Source: Firmicutes bacterium UBA5559 (GTDB taxonomy: Bacteria; Bacillota; Clostridia; Peptostreptococcales; Anaerovoracaceae). From it: a stretch of 64,000 bases of DNA. Location of the stretch: positions 40,517 to 104,516 of the forward strand of contig DIMT01000010.1 of the NCBI GenBank assembly GCA_002425705.1. The letters are read 5' to 3'. Every line of letters starts with the position of its first letter. The first letter of the stretch is position 1. The translations under genes and the position numbers were made by a program. The notes under the pieces were generated by a model. It saw nothing but the letters and a program-made list of their open reading frames with translations. It made no database searches and was not told where the DNA came from. This document shows positions 51,826 to 60,829 of the stretch, piece by piece.

Positions 51826-51834
51826 TTTATATCA
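51826..51834 (-). promoter_or_regulatory. Extended -10 promoter of the lipoprotein gene
   Basis: On the minus strand TGATATAAA is a TG-n extended -10, 28 bases before the ATG. No clear -35 was seen. Confidence 0.5.
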
Positions 51835-52101
51835 CTTTATCATGGGATCGCCACCTTCGCAATGAATGGGAGCGGCGAACAGCAAATTCGGCAAATTCGT
51901 TTCATTTTTACCGTAAAAAACTGTCCGGTTCCGGCTGGCAATAGGCAGTATATTCTGAAAATTGACGAAATTGTTAAGGAAAAAACGCAGGTTACAGCCG
52001 AAATCCAACCTTGGACCATTCAAAGAATTCTGAATATATCAAATATGGCAGCATGGTCTTAAAAAGTGGAAAAAACACTTGCAAATGGGGGGGAAATAGT
52101 G

Positions 52102-52130
52102 TTTACTAGTAGGTGTGAAGTTGTTATAAA
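52102..52130 (+). promoter_or_regulatory. Promoter of the acyl-CoA dehydrogenase-etf operon
   Basis: TTTACT (52102-52107) and TATAAA (52125-52130) are 17 bases apart, 89 bases before the start codon. The rest of the 51799-52219 gap holds no convincing gene; a 66-codon frame at 51862-52062 has no ribosome site. Confidence 0.65.
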
Positions 52131-52219
52131 TTTAACATTATGTGTGAAATATAGGGCGTAGCAACATCACAAAAGGGTTAGGTATGACCGTCAGAAATAT
52201 TTACTAAGGAGGCAATTAC

Positions 52220-53359
52220 ATGAACTTTCAACTAACGAAAGAACAAGAATTCGTAAGGAAAATGGTAAGGGATTTTGCTGTCAAGGAAGTTGAACCGATT
52301 GCAGCAGAAATTGATGCTGAACACCGGTTTCCCACAGAGAACGTAGAGAAAATGGGAAAACTGGGTATGCTTGGCGTACCATTCCCCAAAGAGTACGGCG
52401 GTTCCGGCGGGGATCAGCTTTCCTATGCCATCACCGTGGAGGAATTATCCCGGGTATGTGCATCTACAGGGGTAATCTGTTCCGCTCATACTTCTCTTTG
52501 CTGCTGGCCCATCTATAACTGGGGTACGGAAGAGCAGAAGCGGAAGTATCTGCCGGATCTTCTTTCCGGAACAAAACTGGGTGCTTTCGGGCTGACCGAA
52601 CCTGGTGCAGGTACCGATGCTGCCGGACAGCAGACAAAGGCTGTGGACATGGGCGATCATTGGCTGATCAACGGATCCAAGGTTTTCATCACCAACGGTG
52701 GTTATGCAGAGACCTTTGTCGTTATGGCTATGACCGACAAATCCAAAGGAACCAAAGGCATTAGTGCCTTTATCATAGAAAAGGATGACGAAGGGTTCTC
52801 CATCGGTAAGACCGAAGACAAAATGGGAATCTGCGCTTCCTCCACTACTGAGCTGATCATGGTCAACTGCAAGATTCCCAAGGACCGGATTCTGGGCAAC
52901 GTAGGGGATGGCTTTAAGGTTGCCATGTCCACGCTGGACGGCGGACGTATCGGCATCGCCTCTCAGGCACTGGGAATTGCCCAGGGTGCTCTGGATGTGA
53001 CGGTTGAATACATGAAGGCCAGAAAACAGTTCGGTAAAAAATTATCCCAGATGCAGGCACTTCAGTTCGAAATCGCTGATATGAAGACTCGAATCGAAGC
53101 AGCAAGACTGCTGATTTACAAAGCGGCTGATATGAAGGAAAAACACCTGCCTTATGGTCCCTACTCTGCCATGGCGAAACTGTTCGCCGCGGAAACCGCT
53201 ATGTACGTAACCACCAAAGCTGTTCAGCTTCACGGCGGCTACGGATATACGAAGGATTATCCGGTGGAAAGAATGATGAGAGATGCCAAGATCACTGAGC
53301 TCTACGAGGGAACCTCTGAAGTTCAGAAGATCGTCATCGCTGCATCGGTATTCAAATAG
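52220..53359 (+). CDS. Short-chain acyl-CoA dehydrogenase (butyryl-CoA dehydrogenase type)
   Basis: 379 residues, the normal length. Features: GAFGLTEPGAGTDAAGQQT and VFITNGGYAETFVVMAM for FAD/substrate, the RKQFGKKLSQMQALQF helix, QLHGGYGYTKDYPVERMMRDAK and the catalytic glutamate in TELYEGTSEVQ. It oxidises or, with bifurcating EtfAB, reduces enoyl-CoA to acyl-CoA. The following etfB and ferredoxin-fused etfA genes favour the reductive, electron-bifurcating direction. Substrate chain length, or a caffeyl-CoA-type substrate, cannot be decided. AAGGAGG precedes the ATG. Confidence 0.9.
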   Translation: MNFQLTKEQEFVRKMVRDFAVKEVEPIAAEIDAEHRFPTENVEKMGKLGMLGVPFPKEYGGSGGDQLSYAITVEELSRVCASTGVICSAHTSLCCWPIYNWGTEEQKRKYLPDLLSGTKLGAFGLTEPGAGTDAAGQQTKAVDMGDHWLINGSKVFITNGGYAETFVVMAMTDKSKGTKGISAFIIEKDDEGFSIGKTEDKMGICASSTTELIMVNCKIPKDRILGNVGDGFKVAMSTLDGGRIGIASQALGIAQGALDVTVEYMKARKQFGKKLSQMQALQFEIADMKTRIEAARLLIYKAADMKEKHLPYGPYSAMAKLFAAETAMYVTTKAVQLHGGYGYTKDYPVERMMRDAKITELYEGTSEVQKIVIAASVFK

Positions 53360-53379
53360 AACAGAGGGAGGATAAGAAT

Positions 53380-54183
53380 ATGGCATTGAAAATTATCGTC
53401 TGCGCTAAGCAGGTACCGGATACCAACGAGATTAAAATCGATCCGGTTAAAAATACACTGATTCGGGAAGGCGTTCCCAGCATTCTGAACCATGACGATG
53501 CAAACGCCCTGGAAGAAGCCCTGAAAATCAAAGACATGTATCCAGACACCCATATAACCGTTATCACCATGGGACCGCCCCAGGCGAAGGACATGCTGAT
53601 TGAATGTATGGCTATGGGTGCGGATGAAGGAATCCTGGCATCCGACCGGGCACTGGGAGGCTCCGATACTTGGGCAACTTCCAATGCGCTGTCCGCCGTC
53701 ATCGAAAAAATCGGCGAATATGACATCATCTTTGCCGGACGTCAGGCCATCGACGGGGACACTGCTCAGGTAGGCCCCCAGATCGCTGAAAAATTAGGAA
53801 TTCCTCAGGTTACCTATGTGACTGAGTTTGAGATGGATAAGAACATGAAGGACATCACCGTAAAGAGAGCTCTGGAAGATGGCTATGAAGTGATCAAGAT
53901 CCAGACTCCCTGCATGCTGACGGCCATCAAAGAACTGAACAACCCCAGATACATGACCGTTGGCGGAATCTTTGAAGCCTGCAAGAAGGAAATCCCCACC
54001 TGGGGAGCCAAGGATCTGGGCGTTGATCCGGTGAAAGAAGTGGGACTGGATGCTTCTCCGACAAACGTATTCCGCTCCTTCACCCCTGCTCCCAAGGGCA
54101 AGGGCATCATGATCGAAGCGGACAGCAATCAGGAAGCTGCACAGAAGCTGCTGATCAACCTTAAAGCAAAACACGTAATCTAA
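53380..54183 (+). CDS. etfB: Electron transfer flavoprotein beta subunit
   Basis: 267 residues. It starts MALKIIVCAKQVPDTNEIKI and has DDANALEEAL and GRQAIDGDTAQVGPQIAE, typical of EtfB. In bifurcating complexes this subunit binds the bifurcating FAD that accepts electrons from NADH. GAGGGAGG precedes the ATG, 20 bases after the dehydrogenase gene. Confidence 0.95.
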   Translation: MALKIIVCAKQVPDTNEIKIDPVKNTLIREGVPSILNHDDANALEEALKIKDMYPDTHITVITMGPPQAKDMLIECMAMGADEGILASDRALGGSDTWATSNALSAVIEKIGEYDIIFAGRQAIDGDTAQVGPQIAEKLGIPQVTYVTEFEMDKNMKDITVKRALEDGYEVIKIQTPCMLTAIKELNNPRYMTVGGIFEACKKEIPTWGAKDLGVDPVKEVGLDASPTNVFRSFTPAPKGKGIMIEADSNQEAAQKLLINLKAKHVI

Positions 54184-54201
54184 TAGGAGGAGGAACCACT
54201 T

Positions 54202-55485
54202 ATGGCTATAGTAGTAATCAAAGATAAATGTAAGGGCTGCAAGCTTTGCATAAAAGCCTGTCCCTTCGGCGCCATCGATATGATCGGCAAACTGGCTGAA
54301 ATCAATGAAAAATGTACCGCCTGCAAGCAGTGTATTCCTGCCTGTCCCTTCGATGCCATCGAAGATACGGAAGCCAATGCAGAAGCAGTGGATCTGTCCG
54401 CATACAAGCACATCTGGGTTTATGCAGAGCAGCGGGGCGGAAAAATGATGAACGTTGCCCTGGAACTGATCGGTGAAGGATACCGATTGTCCAGAGAAAT
54501 CAGTGATGATACCAAAGTCTGTGCTGTTCTGGTTGGCGACAAGGTTGATCACCTGGCAAAAGAGTGCTTCGAATACGGAGCAGATGCAGTTTATCTGATG
54601 GAAGACCCCAACCTGAAAAATTTCACAACGGATGGGTATACCAAGGCTATGGTAGACGCCTGCAAAGAATACAAGCCGGAGATCGTCATCTTCGGTGCCA
54701 CCCATATCGGTCGTGACCTGGCTCCCCGAGTGGCAGCCAGACTGAACACTGGTCTGACGGCGGACTGCACCAGACTGGACGTGCGGGTATCCACCTACAT
54801 CGATTATGCTAAGAAGAATACCACTTTGGACACTTCATCCCTGGATGAAAATGATCCCAGCACTGGTCTGAAACAGACTCGTCCGGCTTTCGGCGGCAAT
54901 CTGATGGCTACCATCATCTGCCCCAAGACCCGGCCCCAGATGTCAACGGTACGTCCCGGCGTCATGCAGAAGAGAGAACCGGTTCCCGGAGCCACTGGCG
55001 AAATCATCAAGGTCGCTGTGGACGTGAAAGAATCGGATATCCGAACCAAGGTTGTGGAAATCGTTAAATCTGCTAAGGAACTGGTTTCCCTGACCGATGC
55101 AGAAATCATCTGCTCCGGCGGACGAGGCCTTGGAGATGCTTCCGGTTTTGATCTGATCAAGAAGCTTGCCGACAAAGTAGGCGGAGTAGTAGGATCTTCC
55201 CGTGCAGCAGTTGATTCCGGATGGATCGATCATTCCCATCAGGTAGGGCAGACCGGAACCACCGTTAAGCCGAAAATCTACTTTGCCTGCGGAATCTCCG
55301 GTGCCATCCAGCATCTGGCGGGCATGCAGTCTTCCGACATCATCGTAGCCATCAACAAGGACCCGGATGCTCCGATCTTTGAAGTGGCAGACTACGGAAT
55401 TGTTGGGGACCTGTACAAGGTCATTCCTCAGATCATTGAAGAGTGGGACAACGCTGAAAAATTATACGATGCCTCCACCAAATAA
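54202..55485 (+). CDS. etfA: Electron transfer flavoprotein alpha subunit with N-terminal 2[4Fe-4S] ferredoxin domain
   Basis: 427 residues, about 90 longer than classic EtfA. Residues 10-60 hold two CxxCxxCxxxCP clusters ([12 protein letters not shown] and [12 protein letters not shown]). The EtfA body follows, with the FAD-binding C-terminus [34 protein letters not shown] and [14 protein letters not shown]. The fusion is known from lactate and caffeyl-CoA systems of acetogens (LctC, CarE) and suggests direct electron exchange with free ferredoxin. AGGAGGAGG precedes the ATG. Confidence 0.95.
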   Translation: MAIVVIKDKCKGCKLCIKACPFGAIDMIGKLAEINEKCTACKQCIPACPFDAIEDTEANAEAVDLSAYKHIWVYAEQRGGKMMNVALELIGEGYRLSREISDDTKVCAVLVGDKVDHLAKECFEYGADAVYLMEDPNLKNFTTDGYTKAMVDACKEYKPEIVIFGATHIGRDLAPRVAARLNTGLTADCTRLDVRVSTYIDYAKKNTTLDTSSLDENDPSTGLKQTRPAFGGNLMATIICPKTRPQMSTVRPGVMQKREPVPGATGEIIKVAVDVKESDIRTKVVEIVKSAKELVSLTDAEIICSGGRGLGDASGFDLIKKLADKVGGVVGSSRAAVDSGWIDHSHQVGQTGTTVKPKIYFACGISGAIQHLAGMQSSDIIVAINKDPDAPIFEVADYGIVGDLYKVIPQIIEEWDNAEKLYDASTK

Positions 55486-55504
55486 AAAGAATATGATATA
55501 ATAG

Positions 55505-55535
55505 AGAGCGGGAACTCGTATTCCCGCTCTTTTTT
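55505..55535 (+). terminator. Terminator of the acyl-CoA dehydrogenase-etf operon
   Basis: AGAGCGGGAA (55505-55514) and TTCCCGCTCT (55521-55530) form a 10-bp stem followed by TTTTT. Confidence 0.95.
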
Positions 55536-55598
55536 CGTGCGCCCGATTTTTCAGGGATCAGGATTGCAATATAACTTGGATAGGAGAGGAGACCAACG

Positions 55599-56210
55599 AT
55601 GAAGGAACAAGTGAAAAAAACCATGGAGGCTTTGGCCGGGAACGGCTTTGAACCCTTTTATTTTGAGACGACCGAGGAAGCTCTGGAGGCTTTGTATCAG
55701 GAAATCTCAGCGGAAGAAACCGTAGGAATCGGAGGTTCTATGACCATCATCCATATGGGGGTTCGGGAAAAGCTGGAAGAGAGGGGCATCCGGGTCATCA
55801 CTCATAACGGGGAATCGGATCCTCAGAAAAAGAAAGCACTCCTGAAAGAAGCGATGGTGACGGATGTGTATCTGACCAGCTCCAACGCCATCACCGAGGA
55901 TGGAAAGCTGGTCAACATCGATGGGACAGGCAACAGGCTGGCCAGCATGCTCTTCGGCCACGACCGGGTAATCTATATCTGCGGAATCAATAAACTGACT
56001 CAAGATGTTCAGACGGCTTATGACCGGATTAAAAAAATTGCAGCCCCCTGGAATACAGAGAGGCTGCAAGTGGAAACGCCCTGCCGGTATGGACCTTGCA
56101 CAGACTGTCGTTCCCGTCAGCGAATATGCAATGCCACCCTGATTATGGACAAGAAGATGAATTCTTCCCGTTCCCTGATCTACCTGATCAACAGGGAGCT
56201 GGGCTATTAA
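55599..56210 (+). CDS. LUD-domain protein (LutC/YkgG-like)
   Basis: 203 residues of the LUD (DUF162) family: ETVGIGGSMTIIHMGVREKL, TSSNAITEDGKLVNIDGTGNRLA and VIYICGINKLTQDVQTAYDRIKKIAAP. The C-terminal cysteines (CRYGPCTDCRSRQRICN) may bind a metal or cluster. Members take part in lactate or other 2-hydroxyacid oxidation, but stand-alone copies like this one, common in anaerobes, lack a proven role. GGAGAGGAG precedes the ATG. Its stop overlaps the convergent HD gene by four bases. Confidence 0.8.
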   Translation: MKEQVKKTMEALAGNGFEPFYFETTEEALEALYQEISAEETVGIGGSMTIIHMGVREKLEERGIRVITHNGESDPQKKKALLKEAMVTDVYLTSSNAITEDGKLVNIDGTGNRLASMLFGHDRVIYICGINKLTQDVQTAYDRIKKIAAPWNTERLQVETPCRYGPCTDCRSRQRICNATLIMDKKMNSSRSLIYLINRELGY

Positions 56211-56878
56211 AGCAGTTTGATGTTATTGATGTTCAGTTCAAACCGAAGACCCAGGTACTCCGCCGCTGTGCGGCACAGGACCATTCGGGAGAGGAATATC
56301 TCAAAGTATTCCATGACCGGGCTGATTTCCGTGTCGATGGTCAGAGACAGGATAGCCATCTTTTCCTGAGGAAGGATGGTAATGTCGGACTTTTCCACCG
56401 CATAATTCACCCGGTCGTGGATGTCTTCAGAGATTTTTTGGGCATTCCGGCTCTTGTATCGGACCCGGGTTCTCCGGACATCGGATTTATCGGCCAGAAT
56501 CAGGGCGGCTGAAACGGGACTGATCGGGGAACCGGTTCCTTCGTCATGGTTGCCGATGGCGCTGACGATGTCTGCGATATCCTCTGGTTCCGCCTTCATG
56601 CCACTGAGGATTCGGAAAGCCATAATAGCTCCGCTCTGGGCATGGTCGTTCCGATTGATGCAATTGCCAATGTCGTGCATATAAGCTGCGATTCGGGCCA
56701 GCTCTGTGGTTCGGTGAGGGTATTCCAGCAGCTCAAGGATTCGGCCGGCTGTTTCAGCCACCCGCCCAGCGTGGGCAAAGCCGTGTTCCGTATAGCCAAT
56801 TTCACCCAGGACATCGTTGCCCTTTTTTATATAAGTGGTGATCTCATCATTTTTTTTAATTTCTTCGTAGGTAAGCAT
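56207..56878 (-). CDS. HD-domain phosphohydrolase
   Basis: 223 residues. HD-domain metal ligands are visible in GFAHAGRVAETA (His), AAYMHDIGNCIN (His-Asp) and AIGNHDEGTGSPIS (His), with LADKSDVRRTRVR closing the fold. Members hydrolyse nucleotides, cyclic nucleotides or other phosphate esters; the substrate is unknown. It is the last gene of the aconitase operon, 14 bases after the GntR gene, a place that hints at a regulatory link but does not prove one. Confidence 0.8.
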   Translation of the reverse strand: MLTYEEIKKNDEITTYIKKGNDVLGEIGYTEHGFAHAGRVAETAGRILELLEYPHRTTELARIAAYMHDIGNCINRNDHAQSGAIMAFRILSGMKAEPEDIADIVSAIGNHDEGTGSPISPVSAALILADKSDVRRTRVRYKSRNAQKISEDIHDRVNYAVEKSDITILPQEKMAILSLTIDTEISPVMEYFEIFLSRMVLCRTAAEYLGLRFELNINNIKLL

Positions 56879-56892
56879 AGTTGCTCCTTTTC

Positions 56893-57552
56893 TTAAAACT
56901 CATCCGACTTCCGCAGCCGGGAATTCTCCATATGCGCTTCCATGGCCTGAACGGCCCCTTCCTCATCGCCTGCCAAAAAAGCCTGATAGATTTTTCGGTG
57001 TTCCTCCAAGACGATTCCTAGATAATGTTCGTCATAGGATCGGGGGCTCCGGCTATATTTGATGTAAACCTGATAAGAGGAAAGGACCTGCCGGAGCATT
57101 TTGTTCCGGGATGCGGTATAAATCAGCTGATGAAAGTTGGTATTGATATTCAGCATCTTATCCACATCCCCTTTGTGGGTGTAGAATTCCATAAACTCAA
57201 AAATTTCTCCTAGTTCTTCCAGTTCATCCTCTGTAATGCGTCGAATAGCCCAACGGACGGCTTGAAGCTCATAGGCCTTCCGCAGTTCGTACATATCCTC
57301 GATGTCTTGTCTGGAAAAGCCTACCACAAAAGCGCCTCTATTGGGGATGTTTTCCACCAGCCCTTCCATTTCCAACTGCCGGAGGGCTTCCCGGACCGGT
57401 GTGCGGCTTACGTCATACTGCTGACAGAGGCTTTGCTCCGTCAGTTTTTTCCCAGCTGGATGAACGCCTCGGATGATATCCATCTGAAGGCGGTTATAGA
57501 GGTTTTCCGACAGAGGCAGTCCATGTGTACTGCCGGCTTTCAGTTGAACCAT
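56893..57552 (-). CDS. GntR-family (FCD/FadR-type) transcriptional regulator
   Basis: 219 residues from ATG 57552, after AGGAG; the frame continues upstream to 57654 into the dehydrogenase gene and is rejected. The winged helix-turn-helix (about 10-75) contains LTEQSLCQQYDVSRTPVREALRQLEMEGLVENIPNRGAFV. The helical FCD domain (about 85-215), with Asp and His residues that bind a metal and a carboxylate ligand, follows. The operator at the operon promoter (60669-60690) fits the GntR TTGTATACAA type, so it probably represses its own operon in response to an organic acid such as citrate. Confidence 0.88.
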   Translation of the reverse strand: MVQLKAGSTHGLPLSENLYNRLQMDIIRGVHPAGKKLTEQSLCQQYDVSRTPVREALRQLEMEGLVENIPNRGAFVVGFSRQDIEDMYELRKAYELQAVRWAIRRITEDELEELGEIFEFMEFYTHKGDVDKMLNINTNFHQLIYTASRNKMLRQVLSSYQVYIKYSRSPRSYDEHYLGIVLEEHRKIYQAFLAGDEEGAVQAMEAHMENSRLRKSDEF

Positions 57553-57553
57553 A

Positions 57554-58690
57554 TTATTTCTCCTGCAATCCGTCGATGACAACAGCAGTGTATTCTGCTG
57601 CAGTGCTGCCGGTCCCGTCTCCCGGCATCCGGCAATTCTGATCAGCCAGGTCAATGGCTGCTGCCAATTGATCGGCCTTCTTGCCCATCCCGATGTGGCG
57701 GAGCATCATCTCGGCTGCTTTCAGAATGCTGGCCGGATTGGCGTATTCCGCTATCCCGTCTGCTACCATTCTGGGAGCGCTGCCGTGGATGGCCTCGAAC
57801 ATGGCGTAACGGGAGCCCACGTTGGCACTGCCGGCAGTACCTACACCACCCTGCAGCTGAGCAGCTTCATCGGTGATGATATCTCCGTACAGGTTGGGCA
57901 GAATAAAGACGTTGAACCGGCTCTGAAGCTGTTCGTTGATCAGATTGGCTGCCATGATGTCCACATACCAGTCATCCGTCTTGATCTCCGGATATTCCAA
58001 GGCGATTTGCCGGCAGATTTCCAGGAATTTGCCGTCGGTTTTTTTCATGATATTGGCTTTGGTTACGATGGAAACATTGAGATTCCCATTGGCCTTGGCG
58101 TATTCAAAGGCTGCCCGGGCAATCCTTCGGGTACCGGCGGTGGTGGTGACCTTGAAATCCATAGAAACATCTTGGCTGATATCTACGCCCCGGCTTCCCA
58201 GAACATATTCTCCTTCAGTGTTTTCCCGGTAGAAGGTCCAGTTGATATTCTTTTCCGGAATCTGAACGGGGCGGACGTTAGCGAAGAGATCCAGCTCCCG
58301 TCTCAGGGTAACATTAGCACTTTCCAGCTCGGGCAGGTTATCAGCCCTGCTTGGAGTGGTGGTTGGGCCCTTCAGCAGGACATGACATCCTTTGATTTCC
58401 TCCAGCACTGCCTTGGGAACGGTTTCCATGGTTCGGACCCGGTTTTCCAGTGTAAGTCCGTCGATAGGATTCAGGATTACCTGCCCGGATTCCAGTTCGT
58501 CTTTCAGCAGGATGGAAAGGACCCGGCGGGCCTCCCGAAGAATTACCGGACCGATGCCGTCTCCGTCAATCATGCCGATGATGATAGGGGAAAGGCTGCT
58601 GTAGTCATAAAAGGATTCTTCCCGGGCCATTTTTTCAGCCCGGGCAATCTGCTCCAGAACAATTTTTTCGAATGCTTCCATATAGGTCAT
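57554..58690 (-). CDS. Isocitrate/isopropylmalate dehydrogenase family enzyme, probable NAD-type isocitrate dehydrogenase
   Basis: 378 residues from ATG 58690 (GGAG site), with TTG 58702 as an unlikely alternative. Motifs: IGMIDGDGIGPVI, FANVRPVQIP and YRENTEGEYVLGSRG in the substrate region, KANIMKKTDGKFLE, and NLYGDIITDEAAQLQGGVGTAGSANVG with metal ligands. The family uses isocitrate, isopropylmalate or tartrate. Being adjacent to aconitase supports isocitrate, giving 2-oxoglutarate for glutamate synthesis, a partial TCA branch common in anaerobes. Confidence 0.85.
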   Translation of the reverse strand: MTYMEAFEKIVLEQIARAEKMAREESFYDYSSLSPIIIGMIDGDGIGPVILREARRVLSILLKDELESGQVILNPIDGLTLENRVRTMETVPKAVLEEIKGCHVLLKGPTTTPSRADNLPELESANVTLRRELDLFANVRPVQIPEKNINWTFYRENTEGEYVLGSRGVDISQDVSMDFKVTTTAGTRRIARAAFEYAKANGNLNVSIVTKANIMKKTDGKFLEICRQIALEYPEIKTDDWYVDIMAANLINEQLQSRFNVFILPNLYGDIITDEAAQLQGGVGTAGSANVGSRYAMFEAIHGSAPRMVADGIAEYANPASILKAAEMMLRHIGMGKKADQLAAAIDLADQNCRMPGDGTGSTAAEYTAVVIDGLQEK

Positions 58691-58719
58691 GATGGTCTCC
58701 AATCTATTCGTTGATTTCG

Positions 58720-60639
58720 CTATTTGCTGATCAGGTTGATTCTACCGCCGGCCAGCAGCATTTCCTTTTCCAACTGGGAATAGTTGCCTTTTGCTCTGAT
58801 TTCTCTGCCGGTGGTTCTGTTGTTAAGAAGGATGATGTCTTTTTCCAGCTGATCCTGTATATCTTCGATTTCAAGGATGTGGCCTAACTGAAGGGCATCA
58901 TAATCCTCGGGGTTTTCAAAGATCAAAGGAAGGATGCCGCTATTGATCAGGTTGGATCGGTGGATCCGGGCGAAGGATTTAGCCAGGACGAATTTAACTC
59001 CCAGCTGCAGGGGTGCCAGAGCTGCGTGTTCCCGGCTGCTTCCCTGACCGTAGTTTTCTCCGCCGATGATGGCCGAAGCACCAGCCTTCTGGCACCGGCC
59101 GGCAAAATCCTTGTCGATCTTGCTGAAGCAGAAGTTGGCCAGGTAGGGTACGTTGGACCGGTAGGGCAGAAGGTTGGAATCCGATGGCATGATGTCATCG
59201 GTGGTGATGTTGTTGCCTGCCACCAGCGTGACCTCTGCTGCAAGCAGGGCTCCCAACGGATTATTCCGGGGGAAGGGTTTGATGTTGGGGCCCATTTCAA
59301 CGGGCGTATTTTCTTTGTTGGTTCCCTCCGGATAGACGATGAAGTTATCGTTTGGGGTAAAGGTGACTTCGGGTATGGGCTCCAGGGTCAAGCCTGAATC
59401 CAGTCCTTCGCTCAAAACACCGGTAAGGGCGGACAGGGCGGCTGTTTCAGGACTTACCAGATAAACCTGGGCATCCAGGGTGCCGCTTCGCCCTTTGAAG
59501 TTCCGATTAAATGTCCGCAGGGATACAGCTCCCGATTTGGGAGACTGTCCCATGCCGATACAAGGGCCACAGGCGTTTTCGATGATTCGGGCACCGGCCA
59601 GGATCAGATCCGCCATGGCACCGTTTTCGGCCAGCTTCGCCAGGATTCTGGAGGAACCCGGGGAGATGACCAGGCTTACATCCGGGTGGACTTTTTTCCC
59701 TTTCAGGATCTGAGCTACTTTCATCAAATCTCCATAGGAGGAATTGGTGCAGCTTCCGATAGCCACCTGATCCACTTTGATGGGGCCAATGTTCTTAACG
59801 GAATCCACGTTGTCCGGGCTGTGGGGTTTGGCAGCCATCGGTTCGAGTTGATCCAGATCCACCACCAGCACTTCATCGTAGACGGCATCCGGATCGGCAG
59901 CCAAGGGGATGTAATCCTGCTCCCGACCTTGCTGAGCCAGATAGTCTCGGGTGTTTTCATCGCTGGGGAAGAGGGACGTGGTGGCACCCAGTTCTGCGCC
60001 CATATTGGTGATGGTGGCCCGATCGGTAACGGAAAGGGATTGGACCCCTTCGCCGGCATATTCGATGATCTTGCCAACCCCGCCTTTGACGGTCAACTGC
60101 TGTAGCACATAAAGGATTACATCTTTGGCAGAGACCCAGGGACGCAGTTTTCCTTTTAAATCCACTTTCAGGACTTTTGGCACGGTCAGGCTGTAGGTAC
60201 CGGCAGCCATGGCCATTGCCACATCCAGACCACCGGCGCCGATGGCAATCATGCCCAGACCGCCTCCGGTAGGAGTATGGCTGTCGGAACCCAGCAGGGT
60301 TTTGCCTGGGATGCCGTAGTTCTCCAGGTGAAGCTGGTGGCAGATGCCGTTTCCCGGCTTGGAGTAGAGCACCCCATGACGTTTGGCTACGCTTTGAATA
60401 AAGGCGTGGTCATCGGCACTCTCAAATCCGGATTGGAGCATGTTGTGGTCAATATAAGCCACGGACAGTTCGGTTTTGATCCGATCCACATTCATTGCCT
60501 CCAGCTGGAGGTAGACCATGGTTCCCGTAGAATCCTGAGTCAGGGTCTGATCCATTTTAATAGTTATCTCGGTTCCGGGAATCAGGCTTCCCTTCAGCAG
60601 GTGGTTTTCCAGTATTTTGTACGCTAATGTCTTTGCCAT
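58720..60639 (-). CDS. Aconitate hydratase
   Basis: 639 residues from ATG 60639, after GAGGAG. The three cluster cysteines are in AIGSCTNSSYGDL and ENACGPCIGMG. HLENYGIPGKTLLGSDSHTPTGG and SDSNLLPYRSN (domain 4, with the swivel GGENYGQGSSREHAAL) are further hallmarks. The size fits the short anaerobe-type aconitases. It isomerises citrate to isocitrate for the next enzyme. It is first in the operon and preceded by the GntR-type operator. Confidence 0.95.
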   Translation of the reverse strand: MAKTLAYKILENHLLKGSLIPGTEITIKMDQTLTQDSTGTMVYLQLEAMNVDRIKTELSVAYIDHNMLQSGFESADDHAFIQSVAKRHGVLYSKPGNGICHQLHLENYGIPGKTLLGSDSHTPTGGGLGMIAIGAGGLDVAMAMAAGTYSLTVPKVLKVDLKGKLRPWVSAKDVILYVLQQLTVKGGVGKIIEYAGEGVQSLSVTDRATITNMGAELGATTSLFPSDENTRDYLAQQGREQDYIPLAADPDAVYDEVLVVDLDQLEPMAAKPHSPDNVDSVKNIGPIKVDQVAIGSCTNSSYGDLMKVAQILKGKKVHPDVSLVISPGSSRILAKLAENGAMADLILAGARIIENACGPCIGMGQSPKSGAVSLRTFNRNFKGRSGTLDAQVYLVSPETAALSALTGVLSEGLDSGLTLEPIPEVTFTPNDNFIVYPEGTNKENTPVEMGPNIKPFPRNNPLGALLAAEVTLVAGNNITTDDIMPSDSNLLPYRSNVPYLANFCFSKIDKDFAGRCQKAGASAIIGGENYGQGSSREHAALAPLQLGVKFVLAKSFARIHRSNLINSGILPLIFENPEDYDALQLGHILEIEDIQDQLEKDIILLNNRTTGREIRAKGNYSQLEKEMLLAGGRINLISK

Positions 60640-60668
60640 AGTATTTCTCCTCGTATCAATCAAAGTGA

Positions 60669-60716
60669 AATTGTATATTTGTATACAATTATATTACGGA
60701 GACGGATTTTTGTCAA
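60669..60716 (-). promoter_or_regulatory. Consensus promoter with overlapping palindromic operator
   Basis: On the minus strand TTGACA (60711-60716) and TATAAT (60688-60693) are 17 bases apart, a perfect SigA promoter. AATTGTATA (60669-60677) and TATACAATT (60682-60690) form a 9-bp perfect inverted repeat with a 4-base spacer, overlapping the -10 and start site. The inner TTGTATACAA (60679-60688) fits GntR-family sites. Confidence 0.88.
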
Positions 60717-60731
60717 GAAAATAGTATTATC

Positions 60732-60760
60732 TTGCTTTTATGTATGTGTCAGTATATAAT
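60732..60760 (+). promoter_or_regulatory. Promoter of the DEAD-box helicase gene
   Basis: TTGCTT (60732-60737) and TATAAT (60755-60760) with 17 bases between, divergent from the aconitase promoter. Confidence 0.75.
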
Positions 60761-60829
60761 AAAGTGTTATGTATTTTGAAGCCTATAGGGACATTGGAAA
60801 GTTCCTTGGCTTTGTGAGAAAGGAACTCA

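Noticed and set aside
51862..52062. 66-codon ORF (+) and an overlapping 63-codon ORF (-) in the gap before the acyl-CoA dehydrogenase
   Set aside because: Neither has a ribosome site and the composition looks non-coding; the gap is explained by two promoter regions.
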